Source of the DNA: Collybiopsis luxurians FD-317 M1
Taxonomy: Eukaryota; Basidiomycota; Agaricomycetes; Agaricales; Omphalotaceae
Direction of reading: 5' to 3'
Length of the DNA stretch: 64,000 nucleotides
Assembly (NCBI GenBank): GCA_000827265.1
Contig: KN834805.1
Span: forward strand, 65,595 to 129,594
In this document: positions 44,997-55,571 of the stretch, one piece after another
Layout of the letters: each line of letters opens with the position of its first letter
How positions within the stretch are numbered: the first letter of the stretch is position 1
The notes under the pieces: model-generated
Told to the model about the DNA's origin: nothing
Seen by the model: the letters and a program-made list of their open reading frames with translations, nothing else
Database searches by the model: none
Made by a program: the position numbers and the translations under genes

Positions 44997-45633
44997 TAAG
45001 CCTCAGTGAGCAAAAGGAATGCAATAATTGTTACAGACACATAGTTCACTGTAGGGATCTAGAGCTGTGTTCCAAGCATTTGACTGACACATTTCGTTAG
45101 GTGATGGAGAAAATATGCCAGGGAGAGTATGCTCTGAATGCTCAAAGAGACACCTGCAACGCACGCAGACAATCGCTGGAAAGGTATACAATAAGCACTG
45201 GGCAGACTACACCTTATACAAGGGACATTCTCTCTGTACTAGTTTCCATTAGCAAGATACCAGTCCTTTAACAGAGGAGCTCCTGTCCTTAAAATGCACC
45301 CATAGTTGCTCCGAAAGTGATCCGTTCTCTGCCAACCTTGTCAAGAATACATCCCGGCCAAAAGCAGATTCTCAGCAAATAACTCAACCGCAATACAATC
45401 CTGAGTCGACTGAAGCTGAAGCGTCATTTGATTCCTTCCGAGTCAATGCCAATCTTGTGTCAAGTTATGAATGGAGCTTACTAGTCACTTCCAGTGACCT
45501 CAATGCCGGCTCATATTGCTGTATATTTTTTTTGAACACTTCACCAACATGGTTGAGCCTTTAGTGGGCCCGAGAATATATTACTTGGCCATGGCCAGGA
45601 GTGGATGGAATGGCACTTGAGTTGGTCCAGGTA

Positions 45634-46300
45634 CTATGGTTGTTAGGGATCTTGCGGCAACAGGGAACTTGTGATTTTTAAAAAATGCTCAATTCTGAGA
45701 GTTTGAGACACTCTCTGCCTTTAATACTTTATGAACATATTGTTTCAGTAATAATCTACCTTATCATTGACTTGAAGCAAGATTTTCCTGCGGGACGAGC
45801 AAATGCAAGATGAAAACTCATTAACCATGATGCATGATTCTACATACATTGTCAGGAACAGCAAAATGGTATCTACTAATGCCCCAAAAAAGGGCACACA
45901 CAAATGAAGAAGATCTTTAGAGTCCTCTTGTCAATTTTAGTAATGATCTGGCTCGATTTGAGCCATAGACGAACAAGAAAATATGAGAGGGTGCTCCAGC
46001 GTGACACAGGGACCAAGCCGTAGCTCAGCAGAGCTAGAACATTCCCTGAGTTGCCAAGCCACCAGAATGGCCGACTAGCAGCTTCACAGTGACATATGTG
46101 TGACAAGGGTCTGAAAGATCCCTGTTTTTGCTCAGTCATTGACTGACGCTTGCAGAGCTCCCTGTAATCCCTCAAAACTTTGGGAATAAGGGCACTAAAG
46201 TGTTATGAATTCAGCTGTGTACTCAGATTTTGGATCCGGTAAGTACTTAAAGCAGAAATTTGCGATATGTAAAAGTTTACAAGATCCCTAACAACCATAG
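45634..46300. mobile_element. 667-bp TIR element with TA target duplication, nested in transcription-factor copy 3
   Basis: The ends are a perfect inverted pair over at least 21 bases: CTATGGTTGTTAGGGATCTT at the left and its complement at the right. TA flanks both ends (45632-45633, 46301-46302). The only frame of note (45876-46175, minus) has no transposase features. It lies in what was the donor region of intron 12 of the degraded regulator. Confidence 0.82.
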
Positions 46301-46317
46301 TATCCGGACATCTCTTT

Positions 46318-46439
46318 CAGCTATTTAATTATTTGTAACATTGTTTTCAAAAAACGTACCTTGATGATCGTGTTTACGGCCAAAAAACCATACCATTCAT
46401 TGCTCCGCCGATGCCGGGACAAAAATAATTAAATAGCTG
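46318..46439. mobile_element. 122-bp foldback/MITE-like inverted repeat
   Basis: CAGCTATTTAATTATTTGT at 46318-46336 is mirrored by AAAAATAATTAAATAGCTG at 46421-46439, with about 84 bases between. The size and AT-rich ends suit a tiny MITE or a solo hairpin. No clear target-site duplication was found. Confidence 0.55.
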
Positions 46440-46886
46440 TAACTGTTTGGATAAAATTTCTCTGGTTGTGCCATTTGCATACTTCGAACAGACCAATTAA
46501 CGAATAAGATGTCTTCGAGGCAAGTACATTTGTACATGTATTCCTTTCGCTTTGAGTTGCATAGCTGACGCACGCGGCACAATTCTCAGTCAATTTATGG
46601 CTGAAGTAAATGAGCTACCCCAGCTGATTAATTACTCCGCCGCTGTACAGTTATGATATCTTACATTTAATTTTTATTTATTTTGTTCAAAAGTGTATAC
46701 ATTTCCTTTGGAGTGTAGGTAGAAATATTTTAGATCCCCGACGGAGGCCAGAGGCCTGAGTGGAACTCAAAATGGGCGCTTAGACATTCGTGACTCCTTC
46801 AAGTTGCCTTCAATGATGCAAACAGCGCTGCGGTTTCTTGGTCGCGGCTCTAGTACCAGTCACGGTTTTGACAGTACGGGCTTAAG

Positions 46887-49065
46887 ATGTCTTCTAGTGC
46901 AGCACTTTTCAAGGTAAGTCTTAGGTATTTCAAACACATTTCATCGATACAACTGACCGTGCCTACGTTGTGCGACTCTAATAAACGCAGTGCTTGGGGA
47001 GATAGAACGGCAGAATTCGCGTTATATCTTTATCTTATTAAGTATTTTAAAGATACGCTTCTGCCTTCGTCAATTTTAGGATTCGCAATGACTCGTAAGT
47101 GTTCCAAAACGACCGTTAACTAGTACGTGCAATAAGAGGATTCTCTATCGCCTTCATTACAAAGTATCAGGCATTGCACTTTCTCACTGGGCAGGTTCAC
47201 TCGTCGACAGGTACAAGCATGAGAGGTTGCGTCTCGTCAGGGCTGGGATCTTGGTACAAAAATTTTCAGCACTAGTTGCGTACGTTTGTTGCGCTTGGAT
47301 GCTCAGCGGTGTTAACAGTCCACCTGAACCTGCATCCAGTCAAGGTCAAGCTGAGCACGACTCAATGACACCATCTTCGTCGTCCTGGACAACAAGCTTG
47401 AATTTTAGCTTTATGACGCCTCTTTTTGCAATGATCGTTCTTTCCGGTTGCACCCTCAATCTCTCCAACACGTGTATATCCATAGCCGTCGAACGAGATT
47501 GGGCTACCTCGATATCGACGTCTGTGTCCGATTTGGATGGGGAACCAGAACAAAATCAAAGGCAAGGGCAAGGACAGGAGCAAAGTCGAGATTCGGAGGA
47601 GGAAAGCGTCGCTGATAATGATTCTACCACATCCGTGTCTTTCGAAGACAAACTTTCCAAGCTAAACACTTACCTTCGCCAGATAAACCTGCTTTGCCAG
47701 CTATGTGCACCTCTATTTGTTTCTTTTCTTACAGTTACCTATGATGGTCGTGAAGATGGTGCTGGGACGACGGTTCGGAAGGGTGGTGATAGTACTGTGT
47801 CGTTGAGTATCTTGTCTGCGATCACGGTTTTGGCTTTGGCTTTTGAGATGTACTGGATTGGTGTTGTTTATAAGAGGTTTCCTCAGCTGCAGTGGAATCA
47901 GGGTCTGGATCTGGACCAAGGCCACGATCACGGGTTCCACGATCTGCATCAGGAACAGGAAGACCAATGGCCAACGACAACGACGGGAAGTGGTATACAG
48001 GCGGAAGAAAACGAGAGACAGATGGAGGTGGAGGTCGAGTTCGATACGCCAAACGAATCTACGGCCTTCCTGGGATCCGGCTCTCCTGGATCGACCAACT
48101 CGTGGTGGCAGCGTTTGAAGCTGCTCATTGTCGCTCACGAATGGGAAGAACTAGCCCATCTCCCTGTGTTCTTCTCCTCCCTATCGATTTCTTTACTCTA
48201 CATAACTGTTCTTTCGTACGTTTGCCTGTTTCTTTTCTCCCAAAAGTCGGGCTGACGCGACTGGCCGGGCACCTCTGTCTGAATTTCAGGTTCGATGGAA
48301 TAATGATAGGTTATCTCAACATGCTCTCATTCTCAGACGACCTCATTGCAAAGATGCGGGGGTTATGTGTCATCACAGGCCTCTGTGGGACGGCGCTTTC
48401 ACATCCTTTGGAGAGAAAAATTGGAACCGTGAGGGCGGGAAGCTGGAGTATCTGGTGAGCCCTTCAGGCCGTTGTCACCGTTTTAACTTCCGGGTTTGAC
48501 GATCTTTGCGCAGGTCGATGGTGTTCTCACTCGCCCCAGTCTTATTCGCCTTTTATGTTTTTGCACCCCAGTCAGAGTCACCGTCTGGCTCGCCTGGACA
48601 CCCAGCCATGGGCGTTCTTGGTGCGGCGTTGATTTTCGGAGGTGCGTTTCAGATGGTCACATATATGTTTGTCCTACTGTCTCGTGGCATTTACAGGCAT
48701 GGCGCTATCTCGAATCGGCTTATGGTCCTTCGACCTCATCCAAACAAAACAACTACAAACCGCTCTCAATACACATCCAAGACGGAATTCGCTCACTGCT
48801 TTGCAGTATACGATGCACAACCTTGCTAGTCTTGTCAAGTTGCGTCTTGTTTCTCCTCATAGTTTTGACCCTGTGTTTCCTTACAAGTACTAAAATGAAA
48901 TGTAGATTCACCCTGACAATGATATTTTGGCGACCCTCGCAATTCCATTGGGCGGCGACGGCTTCGTTTGCTAGTGTTTCGACGGGTGCTGTGGTGTATA
49001 TGGTGTATGTGAAAAAGACTAGGGGACACGTAATGCATTTGGATTGGATGAAAAAGATTTTTTAG
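46887..49065 (+). CDS. Ferroportin-like (SLC40) metal exporter
   Basis: Proposed exons: 46887-47094, 47171-48215, 48290-48454, 48514-48641, 48697-48838, 48906-49065; 615 residues. Ferroportin hallmarks: AWGDRTAEFALYLYLIKYFK at the first helix, SHWAGSLVDRYKHERLRLVR, ERDWATSI, LSFDGIMIGYLNM with the downstream MRGLCVITGLCGT, ERKIGTVRAGSWSIWSMVFS, GMALSRIGLWSFDLIQTKQL, and RPSQFHWAA near the end. The central cytoplasmic loop carries two low-complexity acidic/Gln/His-rich inserts (Q/G/E-rich near residue 180; DLDQGHDHGFHDLHQEQ near 310), the latter a possible metal-binding patch. Family members export Fe2+ or related metals. The first 35 residues before the WGDR motif are unusual for the family, so the start or a 5' intron may be wrong. 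A relic of the 5' end is at 37.2-37.6 kb. Confidence 0.82.
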
Positions 49066-49544
49066 GTATGAATTCATCACTTGAATCTACAGGAATATTA
49101 CATCTCGATGCGAATGAATATTTTTGTCAAAGCGCAAACTTTTCTTTGTAGTTTCCAGGAATGACGAATAAAGGTGGTTGGGGGCTGCGTCGCAAGGGGG
49201 CGCAATTGTGACATCATGGCTCCCTTGTCAATCGCTCGACTTCGGTCTCGACCAAGGTGCGCTGCAAATTCTGCCACCTGCCAGCCCGCAGAATTTCCAG
49301 TAAGGTTTAAGGAAATGATGCGAGTAACGACGATTGCTATGGAATGATATTACTTCCGTGTCGATCGACACCACGTACGGAGTCTTCTCGACGACGACGA
49401 GGGTTTCTTCCATTTGAAACCTACCAACGGGCAGGACCTAAACCCTTCAAAAGCGTTCAAGTCTCTTTAGACAAAGCACTTAATCCTAAACCTCTACTTT
49501 CGTCGCCTCGGTCACATTCCTTTACCTTTCTCTATATCCTTCCC
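49066..49544. other. Intergenic between ferroportin-like and CAP genes
   Basis: No supported gene in about 480 bases; short frames on both strands lack features. Confidence 0.45.
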
Positions 49545-50986
49545 ATGGCACCGCTGTACTCTTTTCTCTTTCTAGCCTCTCTTTCTTTATCTGCATTACC
49601 CGAAGCTCTCTCTGACCCTCATCCTGTTCGTTTTCGACCAAATAGTTTCGATCATCGCAGACATTGGAAGCGATCTTTGAATCGCATTAGGAAGTTGGGT
49701 GATTTGGACGCTAATCTTGATGACTTGTGAGAGCTTTGTGAGGACTTTGGTTAACGCCTCTGACACATCTCTGTTCTTCAGGCCGACTCCTACCACCTCT
49801 CCCGATCCATTCAAACCCACTCAAGCGTAGGTTCTTTTCCGTCTCGCACACGGATATAGCTTTTACTCACCAGAGACCCCATCGTAGTCCTGACGATTCT
49901 GCACGCGAACTTCACGAGTAAGTAGTCTGTTCTAGACTCTTCCTCGTTTGGTTCGAGTCTCACACTATATAGACGCGCACAAGGCTTCACTTTGTCCACA
50001 TCCTGGTCCACATCTTGGGGATCCGGAGATGGGAATGGAAACGGAATCCCGTTTTCATGGAGTGGTCTTCCATTTCAAAGCGGAGGATGGGGAACTACGT
50101 GGAGCACTCAATGGACCTCCTCACCCACTGAAGCGTCTGCGGCCGCTACCCCCGCTTCTAGCGATAACGGCAGCGGGGGCGACAGTGGCAGCGGAAGTGG
50201 ACTGAGCTATAATGACCACGGGGACTGGTCTACTACATGGGAGTCTTATGGTTCCGCAACGGGCGCCCCCGATCCTGCTGTTACCAACCACGACGGGGAT
50301 GGTACCCATGGCTCTGATACTGGTAATCTAGGGGTCCAAGAATACCTCGATAGTCACAATTCTGTTCGCTCCCAATTCAACGTCGGCGGACTCCAGTGGA
50401 ACAACACTCTTGCTGCCGTGGCTCAGCAATGGTCGAATAAATGTAATTTCGAGCATTCAAATGGAGCCATGGGTCCGTACGGAGGTTGGTTTTTGATTCT
50501 AAATGTGGATTGATGAGGCGCTGATCGAGATAGAAAATATTGCCGCCGGTACGGGTAACTACAACATCACTACGGCACTTGGCGACTGGGCCGCTGAAGC
50601 ATGTTCGTTCTGCATGTTTGCTGTGTCTTCGTAAACCTGACATTGTTATCTTACATTGTTATCTTTTTACAGCGCAGTACAACCCACGCAATCCCCAGTA
50701 CTCGCACTTTACTCAGATGGTTTGGAAAGACACCACTCAAGTCGGCTGTGCCGTCCAAACGTGTGACGGTATCTTCCAATCCGATTATGGAGCAAGTTCT
50801 TTTGCACCTTTCATTACCGTTGGCTTATTCCGTCTTTTTGTCATCTACAGCCCGCTCAATTCTACACTTGTGAATACTACCCCCAAGGCAATATTATAGG
50901 CCAGTTTTCGTGAGTTGCTAGTTTACTTTTTGCAAGACTCGAAGAGGTTAACGCCACTCTATAGGGAAAACGTGATGACTAATTAG
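49545..50986 (+). CDS. Secreted CAP-superfamily (PR-1/SCP) protein
   Basis: Exons: 49545-49726, 49782-49826, 49874-49917, 49984-50484, 50534-50602, 50673-50791, 50851-50909, 50965-50986; 346 residues. A signal peptide (MAPLYSFLFLASLSLSALPE) is followed by a low-complexity linker rich in Ser, Gly, Trp and Thr (STSWSTSWGSGDGNGNG onward). The CAP domain spans about residues 200-346: YLDSHNSVRSQFNVGGLQWN, ENIAAGTGNY, the HFTQMVWKDTTQVGCAV signature and YTCEYYPQGNIIGQF, with the usual cysteines and the catalytic-like His/Glu set (SHNSVR, ENIA, SHFTQ). Fungal PR-1-like proteins bind sterols or fatty acids in several studied cases; the role here is not fixed. The intron at 50792 has a GC donor (GCAAGT). 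The acceptor of exon 4 (49983) was chosen because it is the only one that keeps the linker in frame with the CAP domain. Confidence 0.88.
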
Positions 50987-51242
50987 ATAAAATTATGCAC
51001 AATTGATTATCGGGATTCATCTGTGATGTCCCCTCCAATATCTCGCATTACTTTGCATACTTCTTTTTACTTACCACGTCAGCTCAGGAACTCTCATAAC
51101 TTTACTCGATGCCTCTATGTTTACCTCTTGTACGTACCGCCTCACGAATGCAGCGGCCGCCGGTCGCAACAGATTTTGCTTTATCCTGACGAATTTAGAT
51201 TGATCCAAGTCTAGTTGGAGTACAGTATATTCGGGGCACTCT

Positions 51243-51315
51243 GCGGTTAAGAATAAGGTTCAGATCCGGGATACGAAACGGATTGGCGGTTAAGAATAAG
51301 ATTTAGATCCGGGAT
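51243..51315. repeat. Two direct copies of a 30-bp unit
   Basis: GCGGTTAAGAATAAG followed by a near-identical CAGATCCGGGAT-type half occurs at 51243-51272 and 51286-51315 (43-bp spacing). The second copy differs by two transitions. The surrounding 50.99-51.70 kb interval has no supported gene. A perfect 12-bp palindrome CTTAGCGCTAAG lies near 51583. Confidence 0.6.
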
Positions 51316-51698
51316 CGACTTCGCGTGCTATGCTGACTAAGGTCTAGACGCTAATAAATCGAGCAGCTACTTGAGCGTAAATGAGCGATACAAAGTTAAA
51401 GGCCCCAATAATCTTTACAGGGAGTCTAGTGAGAGTCCATTGGCAGCATATTCAGCGCAATATTCAAAAAAGAGTGAGCGGAACACATCTTCGTTGAGGC
51501 AAGTCGGATGTATGGATTACGTGGTCAACCGTATTCGGAAGGCAGAGAGGGTTAGCCGTCTCTTGCTCATAGCTGGCACGTGCTTAGCGCTAAGTGCTAA
51601 GCGTTAGGGGTCAATTACTCAAAATGCGATTCTCGTTCGGTAAATTGATCATAATGCTGTATTCAAAGGTATTACAAAGGTGCTTCTAAACAGTTTTC

Positions 51699-52332
51699 CT
51701 ACAATCTAGCACTGTACTGTTTGATATCTTTCCATCGTAACTTCTCCTGGTGGTCGAGCTCCTCAAGTGGGAAGTTGTGCGCCACTGTCGCAAAGCCCAC
51801 AATCTTCCGGCTGTCTATGGCCAGGTCATCGGACTGCGATTCGACACTGGATATTACACGCTTAAGGATTCTAAATATGTTAGAACATTGATCTGAGAGG
51901 CGTACTCTATTGATACAGATTTTCTTCTGAAGGAGGGGATTAACTCTCCGGTTTGAGGATGTAGGACTTTGACGCCTGTAATCACATAGACTCCGCCCAG
52001 AGACCCATCCTTTGTAGTGAAATGAGTCACGTTATAGACACTGCTCTTTAGGAAGTACATACTCGTTGAGTAGCTCGGTCCCTTGCGGCATACACGAGGT
52101 CTGTCCAGAAAAATCCCAAGTTGCCTTCCTCCGTGGGCCGCATACCGAGCAGGATCGTATCGATATCGTCTCTGCTGACAGGTCTACCATTAACTGTGGC
52201 TTTGACGTGGGGAGCGAAGAATTTCTCGATAGCCTGCTTTGCCTCCGCCATGCTCTTTGCGAAGTAGATTTCATTGGTGCGTTCGACTGCCCATTCCCCG
52301 AGGTTGGAGAGCTGTAGTGCAGGCTTGGACAT
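51699..52332 (-). pseudogene. SnoaL/NTF2-like protein gene with apparent frameshift
   Basis: The minus strand encodes a small protein of the SnoaL-like (NTF2 fold) type: MSKPALQLSNLGEWAVERTN, then FFAPHVKATVNGRP, MRPTEEGNLGFFWTDLVYAA, SSVYNVTHFTTKDGSLGGVY, VLHPQTGELIPSFRRKSVSI, and after an intron (about 51918-51860) DDLAIDSRKIVGFATVAHNF to a stop at 51699. Between the part ending ARDRATQR and the part starting YFLKSSVYNV (near 52072) the frame slips by one base. The only donor/acceptor pair nearby would give an intron of about 20 nt, too short to splice. So either a single-base indel has inactivated the gene or the assembly has an error there. The rest is well conserved, suggesting recent damage. 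Substrate unknown. Confidence 0.65.
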
Positions 52333-53577
52333 TGTGCGGCTTTCTTGGCTCGAATTGCGACTTCTATGGCGACTTTTATACCTCGAAATTGAAGGATAGA
52401 ATGGGATTTGTCACCGCTACTTTAGATGGAAAAAGACCAGTTCTGTTTACTTTCAGAAGAGTTGGTATGTAATAGTACACGTTCTCTCCGCGTCTAATAA
52501 TAACATCATATAGGTGCGATTTCAGAGAGGAAATCGCCGATGTTCGGGTTGAGTGTCCTCAAGAACATGAAGTTGCGAATAAGGAGTTGAGAGTTTGGTG
52601 AGACAGAGTTCCTGCACTCCGCAACCGCAAGGTGGTACCACCGTTTTGATCTCCTTCTTGGTGGTCTTCGTCTCGGTGTGAGGAAACTTGAAGGAAAGAA
52701 AACGCGTATATTGCAAAGAAATTATCCGAGAGCGTTGAACGCCTACCTTTTGAGGAAGTGATCACAACGATAGTAACACCTATGTATCTTCCATTGAACC
52801 CTCTCCGGTTCCAAATCGGAGACTGATGTTTTGAGAGACATTTGATAAGCCCATATTGACACAGACGCATAGTGTCGCAGCGATTCGAGTACAATTTTTG
52901 AAAAACAACGTTCAGGAAACTAGAATGCTCCGTCTACATTCTCAGGAGCAACTAAGCGCAACGAGCGCCGTGATTTTCACCTGAACAGCTAAAGTTGAAA
53001 CGTTGAAGTTTGGAGCCCGAATCCGAGTCGACTAAATGGCAGGTAACTGGTACCAACTGCGGCAAGCAAGCCCCACAGCCAACAGATAGTTCGGCCATTT
53101 AGCTTCAAACTCACTTATTAGAGTTGGTGTCTAATACTGGCATCCGGTAACTTAGGCCGCTGGTCCCAAACATTATACTTGCATTATAATGGAGGAACAG
53201 GGTGTGATATGACCATTATACCAGTTTTCAGGTGTGACCACTGCAGTATAACACCCCACTCCTCCAGTATAAGGTCAGGATAGCTCTATATCATGCAATA
53301 TCTTTTGGTGATCAGGGACTGAAAGCTGAACAAAGTTGGGTCGAGATTTCGTCACAGCGTCGGCTGTGCGACTAAAACTAACAATAAAAGGAAACACCGT
53401 CAGCGCCTCAAAAGTACCCCTTTAGTAAAGTTCAAGAGATGGAGTGAGCGGCCGCAAGCGCGCGGTAGAAGGAGGCAGAAACTTACTTGGGCAACCCTTT
53501 CATTCTATAAATATTTCACCGAATAGTTTATATGCTGATAATACTGGCAGCCTCTCAAAGTGTACATCCTCTGAACT
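52333..53577. other. Intergenic, includes a small inverted repeat
   Basis: No supported gene in about 1.2 kb. ATTATAATGGAGGAACAGGG (from 53183) is mirrored imperfectly by CACCCCACTCCTCCAGTATA (from 53252), a possible 90-bp hairpin or MITE remnant. Confidence 0.4.
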
Positions 53578-55215
53578 ATGTCACGCTCGGGATCGCTGGC
53601 TGTTTTCACTTATCCTCAGCGAATCGCCGTTGACAAGCCACCGGACCTACCGAAGTATGCTTATCCAGGGCGACCAGTCGAGCTTGATTCTGTGTATCCT
53701 CCTCCTGAAAGTGCTCTAAGGTCAAAGCCAGACCTTCCTGCAGGGCAGAGAAAGCCTATATGGGATGGCGATGACAGGTTACCCTACTTTTTAACAACAC
53801 ACATCGTTCCCGCCGCATATATTCGTGACACTCCAGATGAATCCTTACCGGACACCACTCCCAAGGGAACGCAATCCAGGGAAGAAAGGAAAGCATATGC
53901 GTCAAATGTTGAAGCCAAACTCAGAGGAATGAGGATTGAGTACGAAACGGCAGGGCCGAAGAGGCACGAGAAAGTCCTTTGGGTATGTTGGAACAGATAT
54001 GTTAGAAGATCAGGATTGAAAGGAGGGTATACACTCTTGTTCACACATGCGAACGGATTTCATAAAGAGGTTTATTAATTGATCATTGACGACCATGCAT
54101 AGATGAACTCAGGACTTTGGTATATAGGTTTTTGAGCCGATGATTCTGTCGCTGCTCGTCTCTCCGAAACACCAGTCGTTAGTAGAGGAAATCTGGGTAT
54201 GGGATATGTACAACCAAGGCGATTCGGCCTTACTGAACAAAGGAAACATGAACACATTCAGTGCGCATCTGTCATCTGGGTACCTTTCGAGACTTAATAC
54301 AAGCATTTTTTTTGCAGTGCATACAAGTCCTACACGGGATCTGCTCACGTTTTTACTTTATTTCCTCCCCTTGTCCCCCACTTTGCGATCACTACCCACC
54401 CATTTACCCCAAATTGAGCATTCTGAAGTCCAACGCAGGCTCAAAACTGGCTTCCTTGGAGCTGATAGTCCACGCCAGCCTATGTGTGGGGTTGGTCATA
54501 GTTTCGGATCAGTCTTCTCGTCTGTCGTACTTTTACCGCAGCACGTTTCGGATTCTTGACTAACTCAATCACTTAGAATGCTTGCTGCGATAACTCATCC
54601 AGCCTTATTCACTTCACTATTCGTCATGGATCCTGTTATCATTTACCCTAGGCCAAACTTTTATTCTACTCCTCAATTTCTGACATTGGGTGCCATAGTT
54701 CGACGATCGTTTTGGAAGACCCGTGAAGAGGCACAGAAAGAGCTGTTGAGGTCACCATTTTTTCGTGGATGGGACCGAAAGGTGTTGGAACTATACATTG
54801 AGGCGGGGATGTATCGGGATGAAGATGAGCATGTATTTCGATTAAAGACGCCACCCATACAGGAAGCAATAGGCTTCAACGATGCCGAAATCGGGAGTCC
54901 AGAAGCGTACGTTCGACTCTGGAGGAACGAGTTGGACCAAAGGATTACGCTGAAGTGGGTCATGCCTGACCCCCGGAAGTCTGAGTACGCCTCTTTTGTT
55001 ACATCAAGTTCACATGTACTTTAATCTTCTAAAGACTGGACTCTCGACCTGATGCATCTCAGCAGCGTGTTTGGCTTCGACCAGGGAATTCCACCAACAT
55101 TTGGGTTGAGGGATTGGGACATCTCATGGTTCACGAAAAACCAGGTGTACTCGGAGACGAGCTTGGAAAGTTCTTGACGGAAATGTCAATGAATGATTCT
55201 AAAGCAAAGCTCTAG
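53578..55215 (+). CDS. Alpha/beta-hydrolase with PTS1 tail (AKL), tandem copy A
   Basis: Exons: 53578-54069, 54128-54260, 54318-54519, 54577-54984, 55035-55215; 471 residues. After an N-terminal segment of about 145 residues come the strand and turn YTLLFTHANGFHKE, the nucleophile elbow VGHSFGSVFS (Ser), the cap and helices (LAAITHPALFTSLFVMDPVI), an acidic segment and the histidine region EGLGHLMVHEKPG. The C-terminus is Lys-Ala-Lys-Leu, so the last three residues AKL fit the peroxisomal targeting signal type 1. The HANGFHKE block resembles fungal peroxisomal acyl-CoA hydrolase-like enzymes (MpaH type). Substrate unknown. Adjacent copy B (55572-57213) has the same exon plan, so the pair arose by tandem duplication, but it is clearly diverged, so both are probably functional. 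Confidence 0.85.
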
Positions 55216-55571
55216 TGTAATTTGGGACGGCCTGGTACTTACGAGCGAAGGAAGACATGTTGTGCCCAGGTAACTCTCTATTTTGTACTTTAGTGTGATG
55301 TAAGAAACTCTACATACTTCAGGTAGAAATGTAATTTTTAGTCAGTAATTCAGTATAGCTCAGGTTTGGGAATCGAATTGCGGCCGCACCGTGGCAGTTA
55401 GCGTGACGGACGCATGAAGAGTCACGTTAGCGCGTCAACCAAAATCACGTTCACGCGTCTGTAGGTTACCCGGGAACGCCTTCCCGAATACCCGGTCCAA
55501 TCTTTATGTAAATCCATTTCCTCAACGCTCGCCCACTTTTCATCCAAGCCATTACCTGTACCTGTGAATGA

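Larger units (their letters stand above)
44999..46656 (+). pseudogene. Zn2Cys6 transcription factor, copy 3 of 3 (fragmentary)
   Basis: Only pieces remain. 44999-45190 corresponds to the zinc-cluster exons (reading CNNCYRHIVHC in place of CDNCYKRKIRC). The middle domain is deleted. 45222-45540 corresponds to exon 12 (DILSVLVSISKIP and the following acidic/Asn-rich part), with in-frame stops. A transposon at 45634-46300 sits where intron 12 begins. 46570-46656 matches the last exon (QFMAEVNELPQLINY). Order and orientation match the intact copy, and the ferroportin gene follows about 230 bases later, which is probably the original gene neighbour. Confidence 0.82.

Noticed and set aside
51257..51315. 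GGTTCAGATCC resembling a tRNA B box
   Set aside because: Mismatch at a key B-box position, no A box at the right distance, and the motif is part of a 30-bp direct repeat.
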